A stretch of 64,000 nt of DNA from assembly GCA_017410065.1 (NCBI GenBank), contig JAFQRL010000012.1:1-64000 (forward strand), written 5' to 3'. The stretch comes from Clostridia bacterium (GTDB taxonomy: Bacteria > Bacillota > Clostridia > Oscillospirales > CAG-272). The position numbers and the translations under genes are program-made. The notes under the pieces were generated by a model, which was not told the origin of the DNA, did not search any database, and worked only from the letters and a program-made list of their open reading frames with translations. This document shows, piece by piece, positions 42,968 to 52,111 of this stretch. The first letter of the stretch is position 1. Each line of letters begins with the position of its first letter.

Positions 42968-45352
42968 TCATTTCATTTTGGAAAGATAAACCTTGCCGAA
43001 GCGTAGAGTCGGCACCTTCTTTTCAAATTCCTCGATCCTTTCAAGATAAGGGCCGAGCTCTGCCTTGGGATAAAATCTCTTTAGGTGCTCCTTCGCCTGT
43101 ATCTCGTCAAGGGATGAGTTTGCCACGGTTATTTTTATCTCGCCCGACCGAGGAAGCGAGCCCCCCTTGATGATAGCCTCCATAGGAGTCGTGCCAAAAG
43201 TGTATCTTTTGCCTCCAAGCTCTGCCGCCGCTGTGAGAGAGAAGCCCAAGAGGGAAAGCTTATATCGCTCGCCGACCTTTGGCTCGTTATCAAGCGAATA
43301 GCTTGCGGCGTAGGAAACCTCGCCCGAGAAGGGCTCGCCGTCGCTCGGTGCACCCTTGCCGTATTCGTTATAAAGTCCGTCGAAGGTAACGAGAAGCTTT
43401 TTATATGAGTCAGGCTCAAAGCCCGAAAGCTCACAGGTGAATTCGACCTCCTCGCTCACCGTGGGGTATACCTTATCGGTGAGCAAAAAGACTGCCATAT
43501 CTCCACCGCCAAGCACCGCCTCTGCGCGATCGACCTCGTATATCTCGCCGAGATCTGCGTTCAGCTTGTAGATATGCCTTGCCGAGATCGAAAGCTCCTC
43601 GCGCACCGCATCCTCGCCCTCGTTGAAGATAAACCAAAGTCTGCCATCGTCGAGCTTTCTTGTCATAACGCGGAGGAATTTATTCTTAAATTTATACACG
43701 GGGGTGCCCATACCGAGGAATTTCTCGCATTTTTCCTTAACGTCCTCGGGCATATATCTGCACTCGGGGACTGCGATATATCGGTAGGTAGCATCACCGA
43801 GGCGAAGCCCTTCAGGTGTTATGGTAGCCGCTCTTATACCCGCATCGTCAATAATATCGAAGGGAATATTATTTTCTTCAAGAGACACTCCGAGTGCACG
43901 GTAGCTTTCAACAGCCGCCTCGGAAACATCCTTGCCTGCGCAGTAATCGCGACAGGGGTGATATAGCGCGACCTCGCCTTCGGCATAGCCGAGCCGTGCA
44001 AGATAAGAAAGTCTTGCAAGATAGCGGTTTATCTGCCCGAGATTATAAAATCCGGGCTTCTCGGGGCGAAAATCGGGGCGCGTTGCAAGTGCTGAAAATC
44101 TGCTTGCGGAGAAGGGAATATGAGCAAAGCTCAAATAGTTCACGCCGCGTATAAGATGATAATTTGAAACGTATTTTATTTCGTCGGGAGTTATGCCGTC
44201 TCCGTAAATTCCCATAGCCTCTGTGAGAGAAACGTTCTTGCCCGTCTGCCTTGCGGCACTTGGAGCAAGCCTTGGGAAGAAGGGCATTCTCGCCGTCTCC
44301 TCTCCGTCAAACGGGTCTCTGCCGCCGTAGGGAAATCTTATCTGCTCCCATATTGCGTCAACACCTGGAATATCAAACCTTCTCAGAATATCCACCTGGC
44401 TGAAGTATCCGCACCTTATGCTATCGGGGTAATTATCCGCCATAAGATGTCCTGCATAGCAAATGCCGTTTTTGCCGCACCACTCGGATATCTTATCAAA
44501 GGTGCTCTTAAGGAAAAGCTCGCCGACAAATTCGCAATAATCTATCCTCGCGCGCCGCTCCTCCTCGGTCCTTGCAAGGGCTCCGCCATCGGGAATAACG
44601 TATATGAAATCCTTAAGATCGTAGCCGTATTTTTGGGTGAAACGCTCAAAGGTGTTTTTGGGGAGAGTGTATGGCTTGAGGCCGGGCTCGTCTGTGAAGA
44701 TCAAGGGAATATGCTTCCCGAAATGCTCTCCTGCGTGCTCCTTGTATTTTTCGTAGGTGTTTTTCAGAAACTCCTCTGTTACGCGAGGATCCGTGTAGTC
44801 GGTGAAGGCTCTTGCAAAGGTCTCGCCCTCGTAATATTCTGTGAGCGTGATATCATCCTTTGCAACGTAGTCGGAGGGAAGCCGTACTCTGCCGTCATAA
44901 AGGGCTATAAAGCCTTCGGACGGGGTAAAGCCTTCGCCCGCAGAAAGTGTCACCTCTCTTGTGTAGAGAAGCCTTGCCACACCCTCCGGGTAATTTTGCA
45001 GAGTCCTTCCGCAAGCTCCGCCCGACGGCCAGCCACCCTCGTCGTATAGCCAGGGCGTAAAGCCCATCTCGCAGGCCTTGTCCAGAGCGTATTTTGTGAG
45101 AGCCCAATATTCCTCTGAAAGATAAGCGGGTGACATATAGGTCCTCGTCAGCTCAGGCCTGAAATCTATGGGAAGTGGAAGTATGTAAATCGAACGAACT
45201 CCTGCCGCCCATATTTCCTTCAGTCCTTGGTCGATCCCCTCTTTTGTGATCGGAGTGTTCCAAAGCCAGGAATACGATACCTCGCAATTGGCGGGCGGTG
45301 TGAAGAAAAGCTCGGGAGAGAAGCCCTCGCCGCCTTTTAAAGTCAATATCAT
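42968..45352 (-). CDS. GH106-like glycoside hydrolase (paralogue B of four)
   Basis: 794 aa, ribosome binding site AAGGAG. YSWLWNTPITKEGIDQGLKEI, LYDEGGWPSGGACG, FTDEPGLKPY, AIWEQIRFPYGGR, C-terminal sandwich. Its N-terminus has diverged (starts MILTLKGGEGFSPEL). Residues about 475-560 (ending KFKNKFLRVMTRKLDDGRLWFIFNEG) are almost identical to paralogue A at both protein and DNA level, whereas the rest is only moderately similar, indicating gene conversion. Second gene of the operon, 65 bp after A. Confidence 0.75.
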   Translation of the reverse strand: MILTLKGGEGFSPELFFTPPANCEVSYSWLWNTPITKEGIDQGLKEIWAAGVRSIYILPLPIDFRPELTRTYMSPAYLSEEYWALTKYALDKACEMGFTPWLYDEGGWPSGGACGRTLQNYPEGVARLLYTREVTLSAGEGFTPSEGFIALYDGRVRLPSDYVAKDDITLTEYYEGETFARAFTDYTDPRVTEEFLKNTYEKYKEHAGEHFGKHIPLIFTDEPGLKPYTLPKNTFERFTQKYGYDLKDFIYVIPDGGALARTEEERRARIDYCEFVGELFLKSTFDKISEWCGKNGICYAGHLMADNYPDSIRCGYFSQVDILRRFDIPGVDAIWEQIRFPYGGRDPFDGEETARMPFFPRLAPSAARQTGKNVSLTEAMGIYGDGITPDEIKYVSNYHLIRGVNYLSFAHIPFSASRFSALATRPDFRPEKPGFYNLGQINRYLARLSYLARLGYAEGEVALYHPCRDYCAGKDVSEAAVESYRALGVSLEENNIPFDIIDDAGIRAATITPEGLRLGDATYRYIAVPECRYMPEDVKEKCEKFLGMGTPVYKFKNKFLRVMTRKLDDGRLWFIFNEGEDAVREELSISARHIYKLNADLGEIYEVDRAEAVLGGGDMAVFLLTDKVYPTVSEEVEFTCELSGFEPDSYKKLLVTFDGLYNEYGKGAPSDGEPFSGEVSYAASYSLDNEPKVGERYKLSLLGFSLTAAAELGGKRYTFGTTPMEAIIKGGSLPRSGEIKITVANSSLDEIQAKEHLKRFYPKAELGPYLERIEEFEKKVPTLRFGKVYLSKMK

Positions 45353-45417
45353 AAAATGTCTCCTTGTAAAATCTACCTTGCAATCAAACGGATCTTTATA
45401 TCAAACAAGCCTTTTGA

Positions 45418-47802
45418 TCAGACGAATTTTTCAATAAATATCCTTCCGAGAGAAAGCGCGGGAACTCTGCTCTCAAATTCGCGCAGCTTTGGAATATAGT
45501 GAGTGCCGCGCTCCGCCTTGGGCATAGAGTCGATAATATACTGCTTTGCCCTTATCTCGTTTACGGCGGTGTTTGCCAAAGTGACTCTCACCTTGCCGTC
45601 CTTTTCGAGTGCCGAGCCGTCAACGATGCCCTCCTTGGGAGACATTCCAAGCGCCAGCACACGGCCGCCAAAGTTCAGAGAAACGGTGGTCGCCGTCCCC
45701 TCGCAGACTATCCTGTACCTTTCGCCCGCCTTTGGTGCTTCGGGGAGAGTGTAACTGCCCTCGTAGGTTATCTCACCCGAAAAATCGGGAGTTATCTCGG
45801 GCGCGCCCTCGCCGTATTCGTTAAAAATGCCCTTATAATCAAGAACAAATTTCTTGTAGGAAACGGGCTTGAGATCTGTGATCTCGGCGCATCTTTCGGT
45901 GCTTCTTGTCACCGTGGGATATTTCTTATCCGTCGCAAGATAGACCTTTATCTCTCCGCAGACCGCAGTGCAGGGAACACCCTCTGCCTCGTACATCTCG
46001 CCCGAGCGAGGGTCGATCTCATAGACGTTTTTGCCGCCCGAAATATCTAGCTTCTCCTGTACCGTCTCCGCGCCCTCGTTGAAGATAAACCATAGCCTTC
46101 CTTCATCGAGCCGCCTTGTCATAACGCGGAGAAATTTATTCTTAAATTTATACACGGGGGTGCCCATACCGAGGGATTTTTCGCATTTTTCCTTAACGTC
46201 CTCGGGCATATATCTGCACTCGGGCACGGCAATATAGCGGTATAGAGCATCGCCGAGGCGAAGACCCTCGGGGGTAAGGGTAGCATCTCTTATACCCGCA
46301 TCGTCAATAATATCAAAGGGAATATTATTTTCTTCAAGATAGGTGCCGAGAGCCTTGAAGCTTGCCGAAGCCCGATCAAGGACCTGCATTCCCGCAGAGA
46401 AATCACAGCAGGGTATATAAAGGGCGACCTCGCCCTCCGCATATCCAAGCCTTGTCAGGTAGGACATTCTCTTTGCGTATTCGTGAATTTCCGAAAGATG
46501 ATAAAATCCCGGCTTCTCGGGGCGGAAATTCGGGCGGGTCGCAAGAGCAAGAAGACGTGAGTTGCCAAAGGAGATCGGCGCAAAGTTCATCGCGTTGATG
46601 CCCCGCACGTATTGATAATTCATCACGAAGCGGATGGTGTCGTGATCGAGACCGTCGCCGTATATACCAAGCGACTCGCTCACAGTCACGTTTCTGCCCG
46701 TCTGCCTTGCGGCGCTCGCGGCAAGCCTCGGGAAAAAGCCCATACCAAGGGTCTCGTCGTCCACGGGAGTTCTGCCTCCGTGAGGATATCTTATCTGCTC
46801 CCAGATAACGTCAACTCCGGGGATATGGAATTGCCTTAAAGCGTTCAACATACTGAAAACGCCCTTGACCGTGCCGCCGTATGGGCGGTTGTCTATATCG
46901 AGATGCCCCGAATAATAGATGCCGTGCTTCTCGCACCAATCGTGCAGGGGCTTGAAGGTGTTTTCAAGGAAAAGCTTTCCAAGGAGAATATTGTGGTCGA
47001 TAAGTGCGCGTCTTTCGACCTCTGTGAGGTCGCCGTCGTTATCGGTGAGAACGTATGCAAGATCCTTAAGATCGTAGCCGAACTCCTTTTCAAAAAGCTC
47101 AAACTCGTTATCGGCAAGGGCGGAGCTGAGAAGACCCGGCTCGTCTGTGAAGATAACGGGAATGCTCTCGCCGAAAAGGTCGCCCACCCTCTCGCGGTAT
47201 TTTTCGTAGGTGTTGTTTATGAAGGTCTCGGTTACGGAGCGGTTGGTGTAGTCAACTCTGCAACCGTTAATCACCTTTTTAACACAGTAATAAGCCGTCA
47301 GAGTACAGTCGCGGGAGGCGATATAATCGTCGGGAAGCCTGTGCTTTTTATTGAAAAGAGCAATAAAGCCCTCCTCGGGAATAAACCTCTTATCCGCCAT
47401 AAGCGAGACCTCTCGCTTTTCGATAAGCTTAAGAGCCGCCGCGGGGTTTTCCCGCACAGTATTATAGCAAGCACCGCCCGAGGGCCAACCGCCCTCGTCG
47501 TATATCCAAGGCTTTATCCCGAGCTCTATACATTTTCTTAAGGTGTATTCCGCAATATCGAAAAACTCCTCCGTGAGATACTCGGGAGCGAGAGAGCTCC
47601 TCATCATCTCGGGGTTGAAATCCTTGGAGAGGGGAACTATGTAGATGGATTCTATCCCCGCCTTCTTATATTCCAAGAGCTCGCGGTCCACACGCTCCCT
47701 TGTGACAGGCGCGTTCCAAAACCACATATAAGTTACGGCGTATTCGGCAGAGGGAGACAAAAGCTCTCCGACCGAAAATTGCTTGCCGGGTAAAATATTC
47801 AT
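45418..47802 (-). CDS. GH106-like glycoside hydrolase (paralogue A, first gene of the operon)
   Basis: 794 aa, ribosome binding site GAGGT. YMWFWNAPVTRERVDRELLEY, IYDEGGWPSGGACYN, FTDEPGLLSS, VIWEQIRYPHGGR and a C-terminal sandwich domain. It carries a consensus promoter at 47836-47864 that should drive all four genes. Regions about 115-390 resemble paralogue D closely (for example RVGDLFGESIPVIFTDEPG, NEFELFEKEFGYDLKDL and SGHLDIDNRPYGGTVKG), while about 475-560 match paralogue B. No signal peptide; it must act on imported oligosaccharides. Confidence 0.76.
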   Translation of the reverse strand: MNILPGKQFSVGELLSPSAEYAVTYMWFWNAPVTRERVDRELLEYKKAGIESIYIVPLSKDFNPEMMRSSLAPEYLTEEFFDIAEYTLRKCIELGIKPWIYDEGGWPSGGACYNTVRENPAAALKLIEKREVSLMADKRFIPEEGFIALFNKKHRLPDDYIASRDCTLTAYYCVKKVINGCRVDYTNRSVTETFINNTYEKYRERVGDLFGESIPVIFTDEPGLLSSALADNEFELFEKEFGYDLKDLAYVLTDNDGDLTEVERRALIDHNILLGKLFLENTFKPLHDWCEKHGIYYSGHLDIDNRPYGGTVKGVFSMLNALRQFHIPGVDVIWEQIRYPHGGRTPVDDETLGMGFFPRLAASAARQTGRNVTVSESLGIYGDGLDHDTIRFVMNYQYVRGINAMNFAPISFGNSRLLALATRPNFRPEKPGFYHLSEIHEYAKRMSYLTRLGYAEGEVALYIPCCDFSAGMQVLDRASASFKALGTYLEENNIPFDIIDDAGIRDATLTPEGLRLGDALYRYIAVPECRYMPEDVKEKCEKSLGMGTPVYKFKNKFLRVMTRRLDEGRLWFIFNEGAETVQEKLDISGGKNVYEIDPRSGEMYEAEGVPCTAVCGEIKVYLATDKKYPTVTRSTERCAEITDLKPVSYKKFVLDYKGIFNEYGEGAPEITPDFSGEITYEGSYTLPEAPKAGERYRIVCEGTATTVSLNFGGRVLALGMSPKEGIVDGSALEKDGKVRVTLANTAVNEIRAKQYIIDSMPKAERGTHYIPKLREFESRVPALSLGRIFIEKFV

Positions 47803-47835
47803 ACTCTTACCTCAAAATAATATACTTACGCCTTT

Positions 47836-47864
47836 ATTTTACCTAATTAATATAAGAATGTCAA
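47836..47864 (-). promoter_or_regulatory. Promoter of the GH106-like operon
   Basis: On the minus strand: TTGACA (47859-47864), 17-bp spacer, TAAAAT (47836-47841), 34 bp before the first start codon. It diverges from tspO. Confidence 0.8.
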
Positions 47865-48044
47865 CCCCTTTTGGAAAAGAAAAAAAGTATTTTTTAAAGG
47901 AAAGTAACTATTTGGTTATTGAATTCCGAACTTGCCCGAAAAAAACGTGAGGCAAGTGGCAAAATATGGATTTTCTGCGAGCGGTATTTTTTTGAAATTC
48001 AATGCATATTTATTGAATGAAGGCTGAATAAAAAGGAGTTCAAT

Positions 48045-48641
48045 ATGAAAGAAAATATCCGTGAAAAAACGAAAAAACCGCTTGACGGGCTGATAGGTAA
48101 AGTACCTCTCGGCAAAGAGGGAGCAGAGAAGAAGGGCGGAATTTTTGCGCGAGTGTCGGGACTTCGTCCGTATATACTCACCTATCTTGTGGCAATAGCG
48201 ATACCTCTGCTGGTCGGAATACTGTCGGCACTTCTCACAAAGGATTTTATGATATCCTATGAGGAGCTCCCAAAGCCGCCCCTGGCACCCCCTGCCGCCC
48301 TCTTTCCGATAGTGTGGACGGTGCTCTATATATTGATGGGTATAAGCTCTGCCACCGCCGTGATCTCAAGGGACACGGACAATATGCGGTCGCTTCGCAC
48401 ATCCCTTGAATATTACGCAATGAGCCTTGCCTTGAATTTCGGCTGGAGCATAATATTCTTCCGTGCCGAGGCGTATTTCGGCGCGCTTATTTGGCTGCTT
48501 CTCCTTCTTTTCACGGTTATTAAAACGGTGAAAAATTATAAAAAGGTCTCAAAGCTATCTGCATATCTTCAAATCCCCTATATAATCTGGCTTGCCTTCG
48601 CGGCATATCTTAATAGCTTCTATGCCCTGTTTGCGGCATAA
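48045..48641 (+). CDS. tspO: TspO/MBR family membrane protein
   Basis: 198 aa, ribosome binding site AAAAGGAG. After a basic N-terminal extension of about 45 residues come five hydrophobic segments with TspO motifs KPPLAPPAALFPIVWTVLYI, LNFGWSIIFF and YIIWLAFAAYLN. TspO proteins bind porphyrins and related tetrapyrroles and are linked to stress responses. The charged extension (KKPLDGLIGKVPLGKEGAEKK) is unusual. Single gene. Confidence 0.9.
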   Translation: MKENIREKTKKPLDGLIGKVPLGKEGAEKKGGIFARVSGLRPYILTYLVAIAIPLLVGILSALLTKDFMISYEELPKPPLAPPAALFPIVWTVLYILMGISSATAVISRDTDNMRSLRTSLEYYAMSLALNFGWSIIFFRAEAYFGALIWLLLLLFTVIKTVKNYKKVSKLSAYLQIPYIIWLAFAAYLNSFYALFAA

Positions 48642-48734
48642 GAGTCGAAGCAAAAAAATATGCGACCAATCAAAGAAAAAACAATATTTTAATAGCGAAA
48701 ATATTGGTAAATGTAAATAATAATTGTCAAAAAG

Positions 48735-48796
48735 TGTAAATCAAGCGGCGGTTTGGTGCGAGAATATGCTCCTTTCCGCCGCAAAAATTATTTACA
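48735..48796. repeat. Composite hairpin downstream of tspO
   Basis: GCGGCGG (48745-48751) and CCGCCGC (48776-48782), enclosed by TGTAAAT (48735-48741) and ATTTACA (48790-48796). Related half-sites of the dispersed TGTAAA motif lie here and at 48712. It may be the tspO terminator region. The remainder of 48642-48910 shows nothing else. Confidence 0.5.
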
Positions 48797-48912
48797 AATC
48801 AATGCGGATATCTCGGTTTCGCTTCGGCTTTTTGTTGGCTATGCGAGCGACTCCTTTGGAATATCTTCTGCTTCACTTCAAAAAAATTCCATTAAAAATT
48901 TTTATAAAGCTA

Positions 48913-48941
48913 TTGCATTTTTTTAATAAATGGTGTATAAT
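48913..48941 (+). promoter_or_regulatory. Promoter of the serS T-box leader
   Basis: TTGCAT (48913-48918), 17-bp spacer, TATAAT (48936-48941). Confidence 0.78.
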
Positions 48942-48947
48942 TTCATC

Positions 48948-49173
48948 ATAAGAATTGCGTTTGACGGAAGAATATGCCAAAGCGATCCCCAAAGAGAGCC
49001 TGCGGTCGGTGCGAGCAGGTGGGTGAGGTGGCTTTCCGCTTCCCGAGCATTCGGCGAGGAGCCGAGGGTGCCCCCCTTATCGGGCAAAGAGCGGCAGCCC
49101 CATATAGTCGGGGTATGCAATTTGGGTGGCACCACGGAGTTATTCGTCCCATTTCGGGTCGGATAGCTTTTTT
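48948..49173 (+). promoter_or_regulatory. T-box riboswitch leader of serS
   Basis: The T-box sequence GGGTGGCACCACGGAG (49124-49139) is present, followed by a terminator hairpin (49139-49150 with 49156-49167, then TTTTTT). Stem I with its paired G-rich segments occupies about 48970-49080. Uncharged tRNA-Ser should bind the leader and favour antitermination. The exact specifier codon was not fixed by eye; identity follows from the downstream gene. Confidence 0.9.
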
Positions 49174-49271
49174 GTTTTTATACGGCAAAGAAAAACCGAA
49201 TGGCTCGCTCCGCCTCCTTTATGGATAAGCTAAAATAAAAATGAGATAAAAAAGAAAGAGGAAAAGAAAAA

Positions 49272-50561
49272 ATGATCGACATCAGATTCCTTCGCGAAAA
49301 CCCCGAGCTTGTTAAGGAGAACATCAAAAAGAAGTTCCAGGATTCAAAGCTCCCCCTTGTAGACGAGGTGATTGCTCTTGACGAGCAGCTTCGTCAGAAT
49401 AAAAAGCGCGCAGACGATCTCCGCGCAAACAGAAACAAGATCTCAAAATCCATAGGTGCGCTTATGGGTCAGAAGAAGTTTGAGGAGGCAGAGGCGGCAA
49501 AGAAGCTCGTTGCGGAGCAGGCAGAGGAGCTTGCAAAATGCGAGGCTCTTGAGGCTGATCTCAACGAGAAGGTCACAAACATTATGATGGTTATCCCCAA
49601 CATCATCGACCCCACCGTTCCCGTCGGTAAGGACGACTCCGAAAACGTTGAGGTTGAGAAGTTCGGCGACCCCGTGACCCCCGCCTTTGAGATCCCCTAT
49701 CACACCGACATTATGGAGCGCTTTGCGGGCATCGACCTTGACGCCGCTCGCCGTGTTGCGGGTAACGGCTTCTATTATCTTATGGGCGACATTGCAAGGC
49801 TCCACTCCGCCGTTATCTCCTACGCAAGAGACTTTATGATCGACCGCGGCTTCACCTACTGCATCCCTCCCTATATGATCAGAGCAGGCGTTGTCACAGG
49901 CGTTATGTCCTTTGCCGAGATGGATGCTATGATGTATAAGATCGAGGGCGAGGACCTTTACCTCATCGGTACCTCCGAGCACTCAATGATCGGTAAGTTC
50001 ATCGATCAGATCATTCCCGAGGCGGAGCTGCCCTACACTCTCACCTCCTATTCTCCCTGCTTCCGTAAGGAGAAGGGCGCTCACGGCATCGAGGAGCGCG
50101 GCGTTTACCGTATCCACCAGTTCGAAAAGCAGGAGATGATCGTCGTCTGCCGTCCCGAGGAGTCGGCTGACTGGTTCAATAAGCTCTGGAAGAACACCGT
50201 CGATATGTTCCGCACTCTTGATATTCCTGTCAGAACTCTTGAGTGCTGCTCGGGCGACCTTGCCGACCTTAAGGTGAAGTCTATCGACGTTGAAGCCTGG
50301 TCTCCCCGTCAGCAGAAGTATTTCGAGGTAGGCTCCTGCTCCAACCTCGGTGACGCACAGGCGAGAAGACTTAAGATCAGAGTTAAGGGCGCAGACGGCA
50401 AGCCCTACCTTGCACACACCCTCAATAACACGGTCGTAGCACCCCCCAGAATGCTCATCGCCTTCCTTGAAAACAACCTTAACGAGGACGGCTCGGTCAA
50501 TATCCCCGTGGCACTTCGTCCTTATATGGGCGGCGCGGAAAAGCTCATTCCCAAGAAGTGA
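49272..50561 (+). CDS. serS: Seryl-tRNA synthetase
   Basis: 429 aa, full-length class II synthetase. The N-terminal coiled-coil tRNA-binding arm (about 25-100: EQLRQNKKRADDLRANRNKISKSI) is followed by the catalytic core with GTSEHSMIG, motif 2 SPCFRKEKGAHGIEERGVYRIHQFEKQE and motif 3 LNNTVVAPPRMLIAFLEN. Charges tRNA-Ser with serine in the cytosol. Controlled by the T-box leader just upstream. The guanylate-kinase-like gene follows within 20 bp. Confidence 0.97.
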   Translation: MIDIRFLRENPELVKENIKKKFQDSKLPLVDEVIALDEQLRQNKKRADDLRANRNKISKSIGALMGQKKFEEAEAAKKLVAEQAEELAKCEALEADLNEKVTNIMMVIPNIIDPTVPVGKDDSENVEVEKFGDPVTPAFEIPYHTDIMERFAGIDLDAARRVAGNGFYYLMGDIARLHSAVISYARDFMIDRGFTYCIPPYMIRAGVVTGVMSFAEMDAMMYKIEGEDLYLIGTSEHSMIGKFIDQIIPEAELPYTLTSYSPCFRKEKGAHGIEERGVYRIHQFEKQEMIVVCRPEESADWFNKLWKNTVDMFRTLDIPVRTLECCSGDLADLKVKSIDVEAWSPRQQKYFEVGSCSNLGDAQARRLKIRVKGADGKPYLAHTLNNTVVAPPRMLIAFLENNLNEDGSVNIPVALRPYMGGAEKLIPKK

Positions 50562-50578
50562 TGCGCGAGGGTGAAGCG

Positions 50579-51238
50579 ATGAAAAGAGAAAACTGTATTC
50601 TTATAATTGCAGGACCCTCTGCCGTTGGCAAAACCACGGTGGCATATTCTCTCATAGAGCGTGATCCCCGATTTGAGTTCGTCCGCTCGGTAACGACAAG
50701 AGCCAGCCGCGGCGACGCATACGACAACGAATATATCTATATCACGATCCCCGAATTCAAGGAGCTTATCGGAAACGGCGGCGTCCTTGAGCACACCGAA
50801 TACGCAGGCAATTTTTACGGCACGCCCCGCTCCGAGGTAAAGAGGATCCTTTCCGAAGGAAAGATCCCCCTCCTTGTCCTTGATATTAACGGCGTTGGCT
50901 CGCTTATGAAAAACGCAGGCGACCTCTCCGTGTGCGGCGTGTACGTCTACGACGAGCTTGCGAAGATTGAGGATAGGCTCCGCGAGCGCTTCCTCGGCGC
51001 GGGCTCTACTCCCGACGGCGAGCGCAGATACGAAAGCCGAGTTAAGCAAAACGTCTCGGACTACGAAAATATGCTTGAATATAAGGATAGATTTTTCGCC
51101 TTTATTCCCAACAAGGGAACGGTCTCCGAGGCGGGCGAGCTCGTGCTCTCAACCTTCAAGTGCTTCGCGGACGGTGCCCCTCGCAGCTCCGCCGAGATAG
51201 ATAAGGCTGCAAGGCAGCTCACCGAAAGCACAAAATAA
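50579..51238 (+). CDS. Guanylate kinase-like P-loop protein
   Basis: 219 aa from the ATG at 50579 (GAGGGTG upstream). P-loop GPSAVGKTT at about residues 14-22, then VRSVTTRASRGDAYDNEYIYI and HTEYAGNFYGTPRSEV, matching the GMP-binding segments of guanylate kinases (SxTTRxPRxGE, G-x-x-YGT). The match is looser than a housekeeping Gmk (RASRGDAYD instead of RxPRxGE), so this may be a paralogue with altered specificity. Cotranscribed with serS, giving it T-box control as well. Confidence 0.78.
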   Translation: MKRENCILIIAGPSAVGKTTVAYSLIERDPRFEFVRSVTTRASRGDAYDNEYIYITIPEFKELIGNGGVLEHTEYAGNFYGTPRSEVKRILSEGKIPLLVLDINGVGSLMKNAGDLSVCGVYVYDELAKIEDRLRERFLGAGSTPDGERRYESRVKQNVSDYENMLEYKDRFFAFIPNKGTVSEAGELVLSTFKCFADGAPRSSAEIDKAARQLTESTK

Positions 51239-51285
51239 AGCATTTCCTCTCATTTTAGAAAAGCAGAGCTTTCCCCTTCGGGGAA

Positions 51286-51370
51286 AATAAAAAGCCAAGA
51301 TCGGTCTGATCTGCGCCTCATAAAGCAGTGAGCTTTGGGGTCGCACCAGTCTTGATCTTGGCTTTTTATT
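51286..51370. terminator. Large structured hairpin, bidirectional terminator
   Basis: 17-bp perfect arms (AATAAAAAGCCAAGATC at 51286-51302 and its complement at 51354-51370) with a 51-nt loop that has further pairings (TGCG/CGCA, AAGC/GCTT). It sits between convergent genes. A small TTTCCCC/GGGGAAA hairpin precedes it (51271-51287). The loop size is unusual for a plain terminator. Confidence 0.7.
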
Positions 51371-51409
51371 TGTGCTTGGTATTTATTTTTTCAGCCTCGG
51401 TCGTGCCGA

Positions 51410-51970
51410 TCAATTATCGCTTTCGACCTCGGGCAGAGAAGGGCGACGCTTCTGCACAGGCACGCCCCGCTCGGTGAGATGCGCAAGGAGCTCCGCCTCG
51501 GAGCCGAGGGTGAAGCCGCGGCGCGAAAGCATCATAAGTCTTCTGCCCGCCATAATGATGTAAATATAATTTTTCGTGCAAAAGACCTTTCTTATTGAGT
51601 TGACGTAAAATGCCATCTCCTCTCCCTCGCGGAAGAAAAGCTCCTCTCCAAAGCAAATTGTCACGGGTGGATTATCCGTTTGGGTGGCAAGAAAGACTCT
51701 TATATTCTTGCAGGTGGAGCGGTACCTGAAAAAGTAAAGAAGAAAAACAAAGCAAAAGAGCAGAATGACGATCACGGTCGCAACGTCAATGGCGTATTCG
51801 GTGCAGAATTTATAGACCACCGCAAATATCATAGATGCAACGTACAGCGCCGTGAATATTTCCACGATAAGTGAAAAGGGCCTCAAAAAGAAATAATGAA
51901 AGTAGACCTCGCGGTATCCTTCGGCAGAGGGGGTAGTGGTGTTTTTGAATTTTGTGCTGATATTATCCAT
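51410..51970 (-). CDS. YcxB-like membrane protein
   Basis: 186 aa. Two transmembrane segments near the middle of the N-terminal half (SLIVEIFTALYVASMIFAVV and VATVIVILLFCFVFLLYFF), followed by a cytosolic C-terminal domain with IRKVFCTKNYIYIIMAGRRLMMLSRRGF, the YcxB C-terminal signature (F-x-x-ydI..v..tk..iyl). Function unknown. Single leftward gene. Confidence 0.8.
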   Translation of the reverse strand: MDNISTKFKNTTTPSAEGYREVYFHYFFLRPFSLIVEIFTALYVASMIFAVVYKFCTEYAIDVATVIVILLFCFVFLLYFFRYRSTCKNIRVFLATQTDNPPVTICFGEELFFREGEEMAFYVNSIRKVFCTKNYIYIIMAGRRLMMLSRRGFTLGSEAELLAHLTERGVPVQKRRPSLPEVESDN

Positions 51971-52054
51971 AGTGCGCTCCAGGTTAGATTTGAATTAATT
52001 TTACCACAGCCAAGCTGAAAAATCAATAGATAATAAGAAATATCAAAACAACAC

Positions 52055-52083
52055 TTGATTTGTCTCGGCTTATGTGTTAAAAT
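52055..52083 (+). promoter_or_regulatory. Promoter of the 52.1-kb lipoprotein gene
   Basis: TTGATT (52055-52060), 17-bp spacer, TAAAAT (52078-52083), 28 bp before the start codon. Confidence 0.7.
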
Positions 52084-52111
52084 TATTACAAAAAGAAAGT
52101 AGGAGACGAAA

